DNA of 9,201 nucleotides from Candidatus Delongbacteria bacterium (GCA_016938535.1 JAFGUL010000123.1:1-9201); one strand, 5' to 3'. Positions 1 through 6,930 are shown, counted from the first letter of the stretch. The notes: generated by a model from the sequence alone, not told the origin. Made by a program: numbers and translations.

Positions 1-2666
1 TGCAGCGCGAGAACCTTCTGATCGTTCCAGAACTGCTCGAATTCATCCTGAACAGTTTCCATATCTTCGATAAGCGGCAGATTCTCGTTTATGAATTTCT
101 CTATGAGCTCGCGCTTGCTTCTCAGCTCAATATCACCCGACAGCATCGCGATTATATTTAATTTCTGAGCTTCGGCATCGGCTTTATCGGCGTTACCCAG
201 CTTTGCGAGCAGTTTGATTATATAAGCGACATTTATCACATCCCTGCGGATCAGTTCAAGCTCAAAATCAACATCCTCCAGGATCGAGGTTTTATCCTTT
301 CTGTGCTCGCTTCTGACTTTATCGTACAAGTCTAGATATTTGCTCTTGTAGTCCTCGAAAGCCTGCTCTGATACCGGCAGTTCATTCCACGAGAAATCGG
401 AATATGAACGGAGGACATTGAGTATCCGCATGAGAATTCTGAAAGCCTGAATGAATTTGAGCTGATCCTCCTCGCTTGAGAGATCCGTCACGCTCTGAAC
501 CGCAGGCGCAATGTGAAGCAGTTCCGCAAAAGCCAAAGAAAACTTGTTCGCGATCTTATCGTAATCAGGCAGGATGATCTCTTCTTTTGCTTCTTTTCTC
601 GAGAAAAGGGTTATGGCTTCGTCGGTCGCGGCTTTCAAATTCCTGAAGCAGAGAATATTTCCCTGCGACTTCTGCTCATTTAATATCCTGTTCGTTCTCG
701 AATATGCCTGAATTATCCCGTGATGGCGAAGGTTCTTGTCAACATACATCGTATTGACTTTCTTAGCGTCGAAGCCTGTCAGGAACATATTGACCACAAG
801 CAGAATGTCGAGCCTGTCCCGGTCGTTGAACCCCTCTTTTTCCCTGGCCTTGATCCTTTTGCTTATATCCTTGAAATAATTCTCGAACTGCCTGCCGTCC
901 CGGGTGCCGTAATTCGTGCCGTACATCGCGTTATAGTCCGAAATGAAACCGTCGAGCTTTTCCCTCGTGTGCTGAGTGCCGTAAAGCGCCTGAGTTTCCG
1001 CGACCATGCTGTAGCCGCTGTAATCGGGGATCGAGCCGTTAGCCTCAAGGTCATCCTCGTTCACGCCGTAGGTAAATATCGTCGCTACGCGCAGGTCATG
1101 CTCCCCCGCCTCTTTTTTCGCTCTGAATATTTCGTAATATTTTATGAGATTTTCTATGCTGCTTACCGCGAAAATCGCAGTGTATTCCCTGTTGTGCGTC
1201 TTCTGATCGTGATACCGGATGATGTGATCAGCGATCTTTCCGAGCCTGACCGGAGAATCTGTGACTTCCTTCCTGTCAATGTCCTCAACCTCGATGTCGA
1301 GAAAAGTATTGCCCTTCTGTCTATACCTGCCGAGATATTCTATGCTGAAACGGAGCACATTCTGATCCCTGATCGCATCGGTGATGACATATTTGTGCAG
1401 GCAGCTGCCGAAAAGGTCTTTCGTCGTCCTTTTGCCCATATCGTTCTTTGAAGCGTTCTCAGCGAATATCGGAGTGCCCGTAAACCCGAAAAGCTGACTG
1501 TTCTTAAAAAACTCAGTGATCCTTTTATGCGTTTCCCCGAACTGGCTCCTGTGGCATTCGTCAAATATAAAAACTATCCTTTCATCAGCAAGATGGCTTA
1601 TCTGCGGCGCGTAAAGATCTTTTATAGCAAGATTGAGCTTCTGGATCGTCGTTAATATCAGCTTCGTATCATCTTTGAACTGTTTTATCAGCGAAGAAGT
1701 ATTGTCCGTCACATCCACGCTGTCTTTTTTGAAGCTGTTGAACTCATTCATGGTCTGATAGTCGAGATCTTTTCTGTCAACCACGAACACGACCTTTTTT
1801 ACGCCCGGCAGGTTCATTATGATCTGACTCGCCTTGAACGAAGTGAGAGTTTTGCCCGATCCTGTAGTGTGCCAGATATAACCGTTCTCTCTGCTTTCGC
1901 TCACCTGCCTGACTATCGCTTCAACCGCATAGAACTGATACGGCCTTAAGACCATAGGAACTTTATTCGATTCATTGAGCACGATATAATGGGCTATCAT
2001 CTTTCCGAGGTAACCTGTATTTAAAAATTCAGCCGTAAATATTTCGAGCAGATCAATATTTTTATTATTCGCATCCGCCCAGAAAAAGGTCTGCCTGAAC
2101 GACTGATTCCTGTTGTTCGCATAATACTTCGTATTCACGCCGTTGGATATTACGAAGATCTGAACATACTGAAAAAGTCCGCTGTTCGTCCAGAATGAAT
2201 GCCTCTGATAACGGTTGATCTGATTGAAAGCCTCTTTTAGTTCGAGACCTCTCCTTTTAAGCTCGATCTGAACCAGCGGAAGCCCGTTTATCAAGATCGT
2301 CACATCGTATCGGTTCTTGTAAGTCCCGTCCTGCGTGATCTGATTTGTGACCTGAAAAAGATTTTCATTCCATTCTTCGCTGTTAAAGAACCGCACATAA
2401 AAACTCTCGCCGTCATCTTTGACCAGGCAGAACCGGTCGCGTAAGGTCTTCGCCTTTTCGAACACATTGCCCTTTGAGAGATGATTTAGGATCGAAGCGA
2501 ATTCCCTGCCTGAAAATTCCGTTCCGTTGAACTTTTCAAGCTGAAACTTAAGATTTGAAAGCAAGCCCTCTTCGTCATGTATCGCAACCCTGTCATAGCC
2601 TAAACCTTCAAGCTGTCTTACAAGGTCGTTCTCCAATATTGCTTCAGGCTGCGTCGTCAACAGCAT
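1..2666 (-). CDS. hsdR: Type I restriction enzyme R subunit HsdR, C-terminus beyond the window
   Basis: This is the ATP-driven DNA translocase and endonuclease subunit of a type I restriction-modification complex. About 888 codons are visible without a stop or net frameshift; family members are usually about 1000 residues or more, so the C-terminal helical domain runs off the left edge. The nuclease core is D121 (RYDVT) with E135 and K137 (QIELKRRG), followed by the QxxxY motif Q149/Y153; these spacings match EcoR124I (type IC). The helicase motifs are Walker A GSGKT (K272), DECH (369-372), TGTP (396-399), TGFD (about 630) and QAYSRTNR (to R660). The ATG at 2666 lies only 2 nt after AAGGA. 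An in-frame TTG at 2660 has an 8-nt spacing and is the positional equivalent of an ATG in an upstream repeat copy, so it may be the true start. The gene lies 63 nt behind abiEii on the same strand and is probably read through from abiE. No hsdM or hsdS is seen. Confidence 0.96.
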   Translation of the reverse strand, partial: MLLTTQPEAILENDLVRQLEGLGYDRVAIHDEEGLLSNLKFQLEKFNGTEFSGREFASILNHLSKGNVFEKAKTLRDRFCLVKDDGESFYVRFFNSEEWNENLFQVTNQITQDGTYKNRYDVTILINGLPLVQIELKRRGLELKEAFNQINRYQRHSFWTNSGLFQYVQIFVISNGVNTKYYANNRNQSFRQTFFWADANNKNIDLLEIFTAEFLNTGYLGKMIAHYIVLNESNKVPMVLRPYQFYAVEAIVRQVSESRENGYIWHTTGSGKTLTSFKASQIIMNLPGVKKVVFVVDRKDLDYQTMNEFNSFKKDSVDVTDNTSSLIKQFKDDTKLILTTIQKLNLAIKDLYAPQISHLADERIVFIFDECHRSQFGETHKRITEFFKNSQLFGFTGTPIFAENASKNDMGKRTTKDLFGSCLHKYVITDAIRDQNVLRFSIEYLGRYRQKGNTFLDIEVEDIDRKEVTDSPVRLGKIADHIIRYHDQKTHNREYTAIFAVSSIENLIKYYEIFRAKKEAGEHDLRVATIFTYGVNEDDLEANGSIPDYSGYSMVAETQALYGTQHTREKLDGFISDYNAMYGTNYGTRDGRQFENYFKDISKRIKAREKEGFNDRDRLDILLVVNMFLTGFDAKKVNTMYVDKNLRHHGIIQAYSRTNRILNEQKSQGNILCFRNLKAATDEAITLFSRKEAKEEIILPDYDKIANKFSLAFAELLHIAPAVQSVTDLSSEEDQLKFIQAFRILMRILNVLRSYSDFSWNELPVSEQAFEDYKSKYLDLYDKVRSEHRKDKTSILEDVDFELELIRRDVINVAYIIKLLAKLGNADKADAEAQKLNIIAMLSGDIELRSKRELIEKFINENLPLIEDMETVQDEFEQFWNDQKVLAL
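2648..2659. repeat. 12-bp direct repeat, copy A (inside hsdR start)
   Basis: GCTGCGTCGTCA on the plus strand, read as TGACGACGCAGC on the coding strand of hsdR, where it encodes the TTQ of codons 4-6. An identical copy lies at 4690-4701 in the same orientation, and the two bracket the abiE operon. A 12-mer match alone is expected a few times by chance in a window this size. The placement on gene-start positions is what makes it notable. Confidence 0.6.
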
Positions 2667-2729
2667 TTTCCTTTTAATAATCTAACAGCCTTAATTTACG
2701 CAATTTTTAAACGAATTGATAATTAATTA

Positions 2730-3701
2730 TTATAAATTCCAATCAATCTTAACCAAACGATCATGAATTTCTTTCAGCATTGTTATCAAATCAGAACTTT
2801 CCGGTAATTCACCGAAAACCATTTCTTGAAATGTAGTATAGTAAGGAGCTTTTATTCTATCCCAGGTTTCTTCAGGATTTTTGAATATTATTGCATTAGA
2901 AGGATTTTCATAAAGCCATTCATTATTGTTGTTAAAACTTTCTAAGTCTTCCCTACCAATTTTTTGGATCATTGATTCAAATCCGTCATTATTAAGAAAT
3001 GCTTTTACATCCAGGTCCTGTGTAAGCATATAAAGATCATAAATGTGCCTGATCTTCTCAGCAAGGTCTTTATATGGATCGGTCTGCTTTGAAAATCTTA
3101 CTAAACTCATTATTTTTTCGGTAAATGTTCGCTCTATTCCAAGTACCTGAACTTTGAAAGGCTGAAGTTCAAATTTTTCGATTAAATCATTTTGCTTGTT
3201 TATCTTCATCATCTCTGATAAGTAACAGCTTACATTTCTTAAAGTAAACGGTTCAGCATTACCAAATGAAGTTACTTCCAGAATTATTGCGTCTTTAACT
3301 TCACCTAATTTTCCATCAAATAACTTAAAGTATTCATGTGCAGTTTTCCTTAACTTCCCGTGCTTGCTTGTTACACCATTAATGTTTATTTCAGGCAATA
3401 TCTCTATAATTGACTTACTTACAGTTCTTACTTTTCTGGTCAAAACCGCTTCGCTTTCTCCTTCATTTTTTAGTACCGCTATATCAATGTCTTCTGAAAA
3501 CCTGTCTATCAGATTATAGCATTTTGAAAGTGAAGTGCCTCCTTTAAAAACAGCCTGATATTTCATTGGTGAATTAAATATTAGTTTCAAAGCATAAGTA
3601 ACCCAGTAATCCTTTTCAATATAGACATCTTTTATGTCATACATTAACTCAGCAGCATTAACTGCTTCTTTAAATAGCTGTGCATTCTCATGTAATTTCA
3701 T
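2730..3701 (-). CDS. abiEii: AbiEii-type nucleotidyltransferase toxin
   Basis: 323 residues, normal for the AbiEii/MenT-like nucleotidyltransferase toxins. These are cytoplasmic enzymes that arrest growth, with tRNA as a known target in characterised relatives, and they can abort phage infection. Visible motifs are the N-terminal EKDYWVTYALK (29-39), the active-site GGTSLSK (54-60), RFSEDID (67-73) with D71/D73 as the metal-binding pair, ERTFTEK with K196, and RHIYDLY with D222. The gene begins at an ATGA overlap (3698-3701) with the antitoxin gene, so it is translationally coupled, and only a weak upstream TGGAAC is seen. No motif is missing, so the toxin looks intact. It ends 63 nt before hsdR. 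Its base composition is AT-richer than hsdR, in line with separate acquisition. Family assignment is confident; the exact substrate cannot be read from sequence. Confidence 0.93.
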   Translation of the reverse strand: MKLHENAQLFKEAVNAAELMYDIKDVYIEKDYWVTYALKLIFNSPMKYQAVFKGGTSLSKCYNLIDRFSEDIDIAVLKNEGESEAVLTRKVRTVSKSIIEILPEININGVTSKHGKLRKTAHEYFKLFDGKLGEVKDAIILEVTSFGNAEPFTLRNVSCYLSEMMKINKQNDLIEKFELQPFKVQVLGIERTFTEKIMSLVRFSKQTDPYKDLAEKIRHIYDLYMLTQDLDVKAFLNNDGFESMIQKIGREDLESFNNNNEWLYENPSNAIIFKNPEETWDRIKAPYYTTFQEMVFGELPESSDLITMLKEIHDRLVKIDWNL

Positions 3702-4417
3702 TTTATGTTCCAGTTTTGTATTGGGATTAGTAAGTCGATCTTATAACCGTAATTGAAAGAAGACAAAGGATTGATAGTATTTTTCAGATCAATTAATTCC
3801 TTTTTGTTATAACCAATATTTTCAAGTATAGCTCCCAGAAAAGCTCGAACTCTCGGAGGATACTTTTTTGAATATCTGATCAATTGATTTTTATCAGACT
3901 TTTTTATATAGTCTGTCAACAGAGCCAAACCTCCTTTTCTATCCATATCGAGTATTTTGTTAAAGTCTTTTATTGCATCAAGTATCTGCAAACACCTGTA
4001 ATTATTTTCAGTAACCGGGACATAACTTTTTGCAGATTTGATTTTTGCAGTGCTGATTTTAGTAGAAATCCTCCTATTGAAATATGCAATTCTGTATATA
4101 TTTGATACCTGAGTTGTAAAACGCAACTGGTTATATAGACCCATTCCTGTTATATAACCTATTCTTTTACCTTCTTTGAACATGATCTTTTTCAATATTT
4201 CTTCTCCACCAGGCTTCAATTCTCCGAAAACAGATTTCACGGGCTTATAGAATCTCCCACGGGACAAGCTTTTGATAATGCCTTTGTTTTTTAATCTCTG
4301 CAAAGCCTTTGCGGCGGCGGAGAATTCACTCTTATCAAGTTTAAGATCTTCGTAGCCGAACAGAACACCGGGTTCTATCTTTTCTATTCTTTTAAATATT
4401 TCGGAAGCTGTTGCCAT
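3698..4417 (-). CDS. abiEi: AbiEi-type antitoxin (DUF6088 family), winged-helix repressor
   Basis: 239 residues from the ATG at 4417. I prefer this to the in-frame ATG at 4507, because the abiE promoter lies between them and an AAGGCAGG Shine-Dalgarno stands just upstream of 4417. Residues 1-60 form a winged-helix region (EIFKRIEKIEPG, then LSRGRFYKP as the wing). The middle carries GYITGMGLYNQLRFTTQ (87-103), and the C-terminal part has KYPPRVRAFLGAILE (185-199), typical of the DUF6088 antitoxins paired with AbiEii toxins. Known AbiEi proteins both counteract the toxin and repress their own promoter by binding inverted repeats; a strong inverted repeat sits over this promoter. The gene overlaps abiEii by 4 nt. 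Very little else fits this gene pair, so confidence is high, though the mode of neutralisation in this particular protein is inferred. Confidence 0.9.
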   Translation of the reverse strand: MATASEIFKRIEKIEPGVLFGYEDLKLDKSEFSAAAKALQRLKNKGIIKSLSRGRFYKPVKSVFGELKPGGEEILKKIMFKEGKRIGYITGMGLYNQLRFTTQVSNIYRIAYFNRRISTKISTAKIKSAKSYVPVTENNYRCLQILDAIKDFNKILDMDRKGGLALLTDYIKKSDKNQLIRYSKKYPPRVRAFLGAILENIGYNKKELIDLKNTINPLSSFNYGYKIDLLIPIQNWNIK

Positions 4418-4442
4418 TCTGCCTGCCTTATTAATTATGAGT

Positions 4443-4471
4443 AATTTACTAAAATACAATTGAAATGTCAA
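4443..4471 (-). promoter_or_regulatory. Promoter of the abiE operon
   Basis: On the minus strand TTGACA (4471-4466) is followed by a 17-nt spacer and TAAATT (4448-4443). The -35 is perfect and the -10 matches four of six bases. It points at the abiEi ATG at 4417 and leaves a short leader containing AAGGCAGG. The -35 is part of the left arm of the long inverted repeat, so a bound repressor would block polymerase. Confidence 0.6.
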
Positions 4472-4501
4472 GTATTTTGTGCATTTTACTTGACATATCA
4501 A
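4460..4501. promoter_or_regulatory. Long inverted repeat, probable AbiEi operator
   Basis: TTGAAATGTCAAGTA (4460-4474) and TACTTGACATATCAA (4487-4501) are inverted repeats matching at 14 of 15 positions, with a perfect 10-bp core, separated by 12 bp. The left arm contains the -35 of the abiE promoter on the minus strand. Described AbiEi antitoxins autorepress through paired inverted repeats, so this is the natural operator. That role is inferred from position and family. Confidence 0.6.
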
Positions 4502-4601
4502 ATACAAAAGAAATGATTATGAATTTTAAACAATATACCTAAAAATAAAACGATTCTTCATGAGCAGATTCAATTTCTTGAATTTTTACTGCCTTGATCA
4601 C

Positions 4602-4632
4602 GCACAATTGTGCAAGTGAGACTTGCACAATT
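4602..4632. repeat. Palindrome GCACAATTGTGC plus 11-bp hairpin
   Basis: AATTGTGCAAG (4606-4616) and CTTGCACAATT (4622-4632) are perfect inverted arms around a 5-nt loop. The left arm also forms the 12-bp palindrome GCACAATTGTGC (4602-4613). Three copies of the half-site GCACAATT or its complement are thus packed in 31 bp. It could be a regulator site, a processing or transposition hairpin, or a weak terminator; the sequence does not decide. Confidence 0.6.
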
Positions 4633-4657
4633 AGAGTTTTCCATGCTCATTACGAGC

Positions 4658-4702
4658 CTAACACTTTTCTGTTAGCATAATGTCTTTGAGCTGCGTCGTC
4701 AT
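4658..4702 (-). pseudogene. Orphan duplicate of the hsdR start (MTTQLKDIMLTEKC)
   Basis: An ATG at 4702, directly after the TAA of the preceding small ORF, opens a 14-residue frame beginning MTTQ and ending at TAG (4660-4658). Its TGACGACGCAGC is identical to the bases encoding the first codons of hsdR. I read it as the original hsdR initiation site, cut off from its gene by the abiE unit. It is too short to be a normal protein gene. It could still be translated, because it is coupled by TAAATG to an ORF with a strong ribosome site. Confidence 0.4.
4690..4701. repeat. 12-bp direct repeat, copy B
   Basis: GCTGCGTCGTCA, identical and in the same orientation as 2648-2659. On the minus strand it starts with the TG of an ATG (4702-4700). 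In the hsdR copy the corresponding codon is TTG (2660-2658), so the two sites differ by one base at the start codon. Confidence 0.6.
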
Positions 4703-4750
4703 TTATTGCTCGTAACTGTCAAGCTTAATTTTTTTATCATTCTTTTTCAT
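4703..4750 (-). CDS. 15-codon ORF resembling the N-terminus of a CopG-type antitoxin (relic or leader)
   Basis: MKKNDKKIKLDSYEQ then TAA. The pattern of lysines followed by KLDxYEQ is familiar from the start of CopG/ribbon-helix-helix antitoxins, which continue with an acidic stretch and a helix-turn-helix not found here. Upstream, AGGAAGG (4757-4763) stands 6 nt before the ATG and a TTGCCT-N17-TATATT promoter lies behind that, so expression signals are intact although the protein is cut to 15 residues. The TAA abuts the ATG of the orphan hsdR start, an arrangement that would couple translation. It is either the 5' remnant of a lost antitoxin gene or a short leader for the restriction gene. 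The antitoxin resemblance is from memory of the family. Confidence 0.45.
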   Translation of the reverse strand: MKKNDKKIKLDSYEQ

Positions 4751-4773
4751 TTTGAGCCTTCCTAAAGAATGTC

Positions 4774-4802
4774 AATATACAATATTTTATAAGCATAGGC
4801 AA
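4774..4802 (-). promoter_or_regulatory. Candidate promoter for the 15-codon ORF, originally perhaps for hsdR
   Basis: On the minus strand TTGCCT (4802-4797), a 17-nt spacer and TATATT (4779-4774) match sigma70 boxes at four and five of six bases. It is followed by AGGAAGG and the ATG at 4750. It starts just past the DUF6122 stop and points through the small ORF toward abiE and hsdR. Confidence 0.4.
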
Positions 4803-4836
4803 CAGCATTATGTCAGATATAGATCAAACAGCTTTG

Positions 4837-5175
<339 letters not shown>

Positions 5176-5484
5176 TTAATGAAGATCCCTGAATTATGAA
5201 TGAATTTTCCTGCCCGGTCACAAATTTACTCACTCTGCCGGTAAATCACAAGACCATTCTTCAATAATAACGCTTGACATTACTAACAATATTTGGATGA
5301 TTCTGACCTCGCTGGCGCGATCTGTAGATTATAATGATCTTAAATACTCCTCACTTTTAACCGGGCAAAATTCCCTTTCTGCTGAAAGAAACAGGGTGTT
5401 CATTGAATAAATTTGAACACAGAGATATTTTTTATTTACTTACTGCTGTAAAATTGAAATAAAAACAACGCAGGGAGGTCTCAA
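5176..5484. other. Divergent intergenic region between DUF6122 and DUF1566 genes
   Basis: 309 bp with no gene. It holds a possible minus-strand promoter for DUF6122 (GTGACC at 5221-5216, N17, CATAAT at 5198-5193), which would give a leader so short that the AGGGA ribosome site falls at the start point. It also contains an imperfect hairpin (CCCTTTCT at 5373-5380 against AGAAAcaGGG at 5387-5396), the plus-strand promoter candidate at 5403-5431, and the AGGGAGG ribosome site. No LytTR-type repeated ACnGTT sites were recognised. Confidence 0.45.
5403..5431 (+). promoter_or_regulatory. Candidate promoter for the DUF1566 gene
   Basis: TTGAAT (5403-5408), a 17-nt spacer and TATTTT (5426-5431) each match four of six sigma70 consensus bases. 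It would give a leader of about 47 nt ending in AGGGAGG (5472-5478), 6 nt before the ATG. A Bacteroidota-style TAnnTTTG box is only approximated by TAAAATTG at 5449-5456. Confidence 0.35.
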
Positions 5485-6930
5485 ATGAAAAGCGCGATCT
5501 TAAAGGTATTAACGGTTTGCCTTATTGCAGCCGTGACCGAATCATCATACGGACAGAATTACCGGATAGCCGGAACGGGTCAGACAAATTCTTATGACAA
5601 CTCGTCTGTCATTACAGCTCCAACGGCAGGACAGCCGTTTTACGGTCAGAACTCTAATCATCCCGGAAATGAGCCGGCTTATACCGACAATGGTGACGGT
5701 ACAGTCACAGATAATGTTACAGGGCTTATGTGGGAGAAATCAACTGACAGGAACGGTGACGGGTCTGTCGATTACTACGATAAGCTGACATATTCAAATG
5801 CACTTTCAGGGGCTTCATCATGCACAACCGGCGGATATTCTGACTGGAGACTGCCTACAATCAAAGAGCTGTATTCCCTCATTATGTATTACGGCGCGGA
5901 ACCAAATCCCGAAGCTACCACACAGGGTACTGCGGTACCTTACATCAATACTGATTACTTCACTTTCGCTTACGGGGATCTTAGTGCAAATGAAAGGCTG
6001 ATAGATGCTCAATATGCCACTTCGACGATCTATGTGAGTACAACAATGGGCGGACAGACAACAATGTTCGGGGTCAATTTCGCCGACGGAAGGATTAAAG
6101 GATATCCTGCCAGTTCTGTGAAGAAATACTATGTACAATATTGCCGGGATAATACCGCTTACGGCACAAATCAGTTCGTCAGTAATGGAGACGGAACAGT
6201 TACAGACAGCGCAACAGGTCTGATGTGGATGCAGAATGATAACGGAACGGGATTGTTATGGGAAAATGCTTTAAGCTACGCAGAAAATTATACTTTTGCC
6301 GGTTATTCCGACTGGAGGCTTCCAGATGCCAAAGAGCTGGAGAGTATAATAGATTATTCCCGCTCACCCTCGACAACATCTTCAGCAGCAATTGATCCGG
6401 TATTTAACTGTACTCAGATAACAAACGAAGCCGGCGATGCGGACTATCCGTATTACTGGAGCAGCACGACTTTCTGCTCTCAGACACCGGCAAACGGAGT
6501 AAACGCAGCATATCTGAGCTTCGGCAGAGCTATGGGCTACATGTACGAATTCGGCGGATGGATCGATGTGCATGGCGCGGGAGCTCAGAGAAGTGATCCG
6601 AAAACCGGGGATCCTGGTGATTACCCTTACGGATTCGGTCCTCAAGGTGACGCGATCAGGATATATAACTATGTCCGCCTTGTAAGAACAGTCTCGGTAG
6701 AACTCGAAGTACCTTCTAACGCGAGCATATCTGTTTCGGAAGATCTTGTTACAGTAACATGGGAAGCAGGAAAGCAGAAAAACATATCCTATTCAGTGTA
6801 TTCTTCGCCGGACAGTACGAACTGGACTCTGGAACAATCAGGCATAAGTCAGAATTCGTGGTCAGAAACTTTGAACGCAGAAAAGAAGTTCTACAGAGTC
6901 ACCGCAAATTCGGCAAAAAAGGATAAGTAA
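5485..6930 (+). CDS. Secreted two-repeat DUF1566 (Lcl-type) protein
   Basis: 481 residues. A signal peptide is visible (positive MKSAILK, hydrophobic core, likely cut near SYG/QN at about 23). Two DUF1566 repeats follow, about 64-222 and 229-404. Each opens with NGDGTVTDxxTGLMW (69-83 and 234-248) and carries GYSDWRLP (117-124 and 273-280) and a closing RLVR or YCRD-type strand. Residues 88-96 (DRNGDGSVD) form a calcium-loop-like DxNxDGxxD motif. The tail, about 405-475, resembles a beta-sandwich such as a fibronectin-III-like module (YSVYSSPDSTNW, KKFYRVTA). DUF1566/Lcl domains are extracellular and have been linked to glycan or surface binding in Legionella, but no function is assured here. 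Translation starts after a strong AGGGAGG. The sensor kinase gene follows on the same strand after 53 nt, so it may be co-transcribed with or sensed by it. No cell-wall anchor or C-terminal secretion tag is recognised. Confidence 0.9.
   Translation: MKSAILKVLTVCLIAAVTESSYGQNYRIAGTGQTNSYDNSSVITAPTAGQPFYGQNSNHPGNEPAYTDNGDGTVTDNVTGLMWEKSTDRNGDGSVDYYDKLTYSNALSGASSCTTGGYSDWRLPTIKELYSLIMYYGAEPNPEATTQGTAVPYINTDYFTFAYGDLSANERLIDAQYATSTIYVSTTMGGQTTMFGVNFADGRIKGYPASSVKKYYVQYCRDNTAYGTNQFVSNGDGTVTDSATGLMWMQNDNGTGLLWENALSYAENYTFAGYSDWRLPDAKELESIIDYSRSPSTTSSAAIDPVFNCTQITNEAGDADYPYYWSSTTFCSQTPANGVNAAYLSFGRAMGYMYEFGGWIDVHGAGAQRSDPKTGDPGDYPYGFGPQGDAIRIYNYVRLVRTVSVELEVPSNASISVSEDLVTVTWEAGKQKNISYSVYSSPDSTNWTLEQSGISQNSWSETLNAEKKFYRVTANSAKKDK

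Larger units (their letters stand above)
2648..4701. mobile_element. Candidate inserted abiE module bounded by 12-bp direct repeats
   Basis: The two 12-bp repeat copies enclose abiEii, abiEi, the abiE promoter/operator and a hairpin cluster. One repeat plus the interior is 2042 bp. Removing it joins TAA-ATG-ACG-ACG-CAG directly to CCT-GAA-GCA of hsdR, in frame, giving a start MTTQPEAILEND. The interior genes are visibly more AT-rich than hsdR. No transposase or integrase is encoded inside and there are no long terminal inverted repeats. If the unit moved, it did so by an enzyme acting in trans or by recombination. The junction is seen in the sequence; the insertion history is inferred. Confidence 0.42.
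4650..4715. repeat. Nested inverted repeats at the upstream end of the abiE unit
   Basis: TTACGAGC (4650-4657) pairs with GCTCGTAA (4708-4715). Directly inside the left arm is a hairpin, CTAACA (4658-4663), loop CTTTTC, TGTTAG (4670-4675). The right outer arm lies within the Tyr-Glu-Gln codons of the 15-codon ORF, outside the 12-bp repeat, so the outer pairing spans the proposed junction. An integron attC was considered and does not fit. Confidence 0.4.
4508..4751. other. Intergenic stretch with hairpins, repeats and small ORFs
   Basis: This 244-bp stretch between the abiE operator and the DUF6122 side holds no full-length gene. It contains a perfect 11-bp-arm hairpin (4606-4632) overlapping a 12-bp palindrome, a second hairpin (4658-4675), an 8-bp inverted pair (4650-4657 and 4708-4715), direct-repeat copy B (4690-4701) and two very short minus-strand ORFs. 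Neither of the two hairpins is followed by a convincing T-run, so I do not call a terminator. Confidence 0.6.

Noticed and set aside
720..1451. A 243-residue plus-strand open frame opposite hsdR
   Set aside because: It is antisense to intact hsdR codons that include conserved helicase motifs, lacks a recognisable domain, and arises from the codon bias of the opposite strand.
2719..2730. Palindrome ATAATTAATTAT after abiEii
   Set aside because: It is a pure A/T palindrome in an AT-rich gap, has no T-run hairpin stability, and is easily random.
4418..4507. A longer abiEi start at 4507
   Set aside because: The added 30 codons cover the TTGACA promoter and the inverted repeat, while the ATG at 4417 has its own ribosome site and matches family N-termini.
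2682..4675. Inverted CTAACAG near both ends of the abiE unit (2682-2688 and 4669-4675)
   Set aside because: Only 7 bp match, they sit at unequal distances (22 and 14 nt) from the direct repeats, and such matches are common by chance. This is not enough for terminal inverted repeats.
4656..4680. Integron attC-like cores GCCTAAC and GTTAG
   Set aside because: The two cores are separated by only 8 nt, the second does not fit GTTRRRY in the same orientation, and no L-boxes are visible.
5818..6645. Several minus-strand frames inside the DUF1566 gene
   Set aside because: All are antisense shadows of a well-supported secreted protein with two clear repeats.
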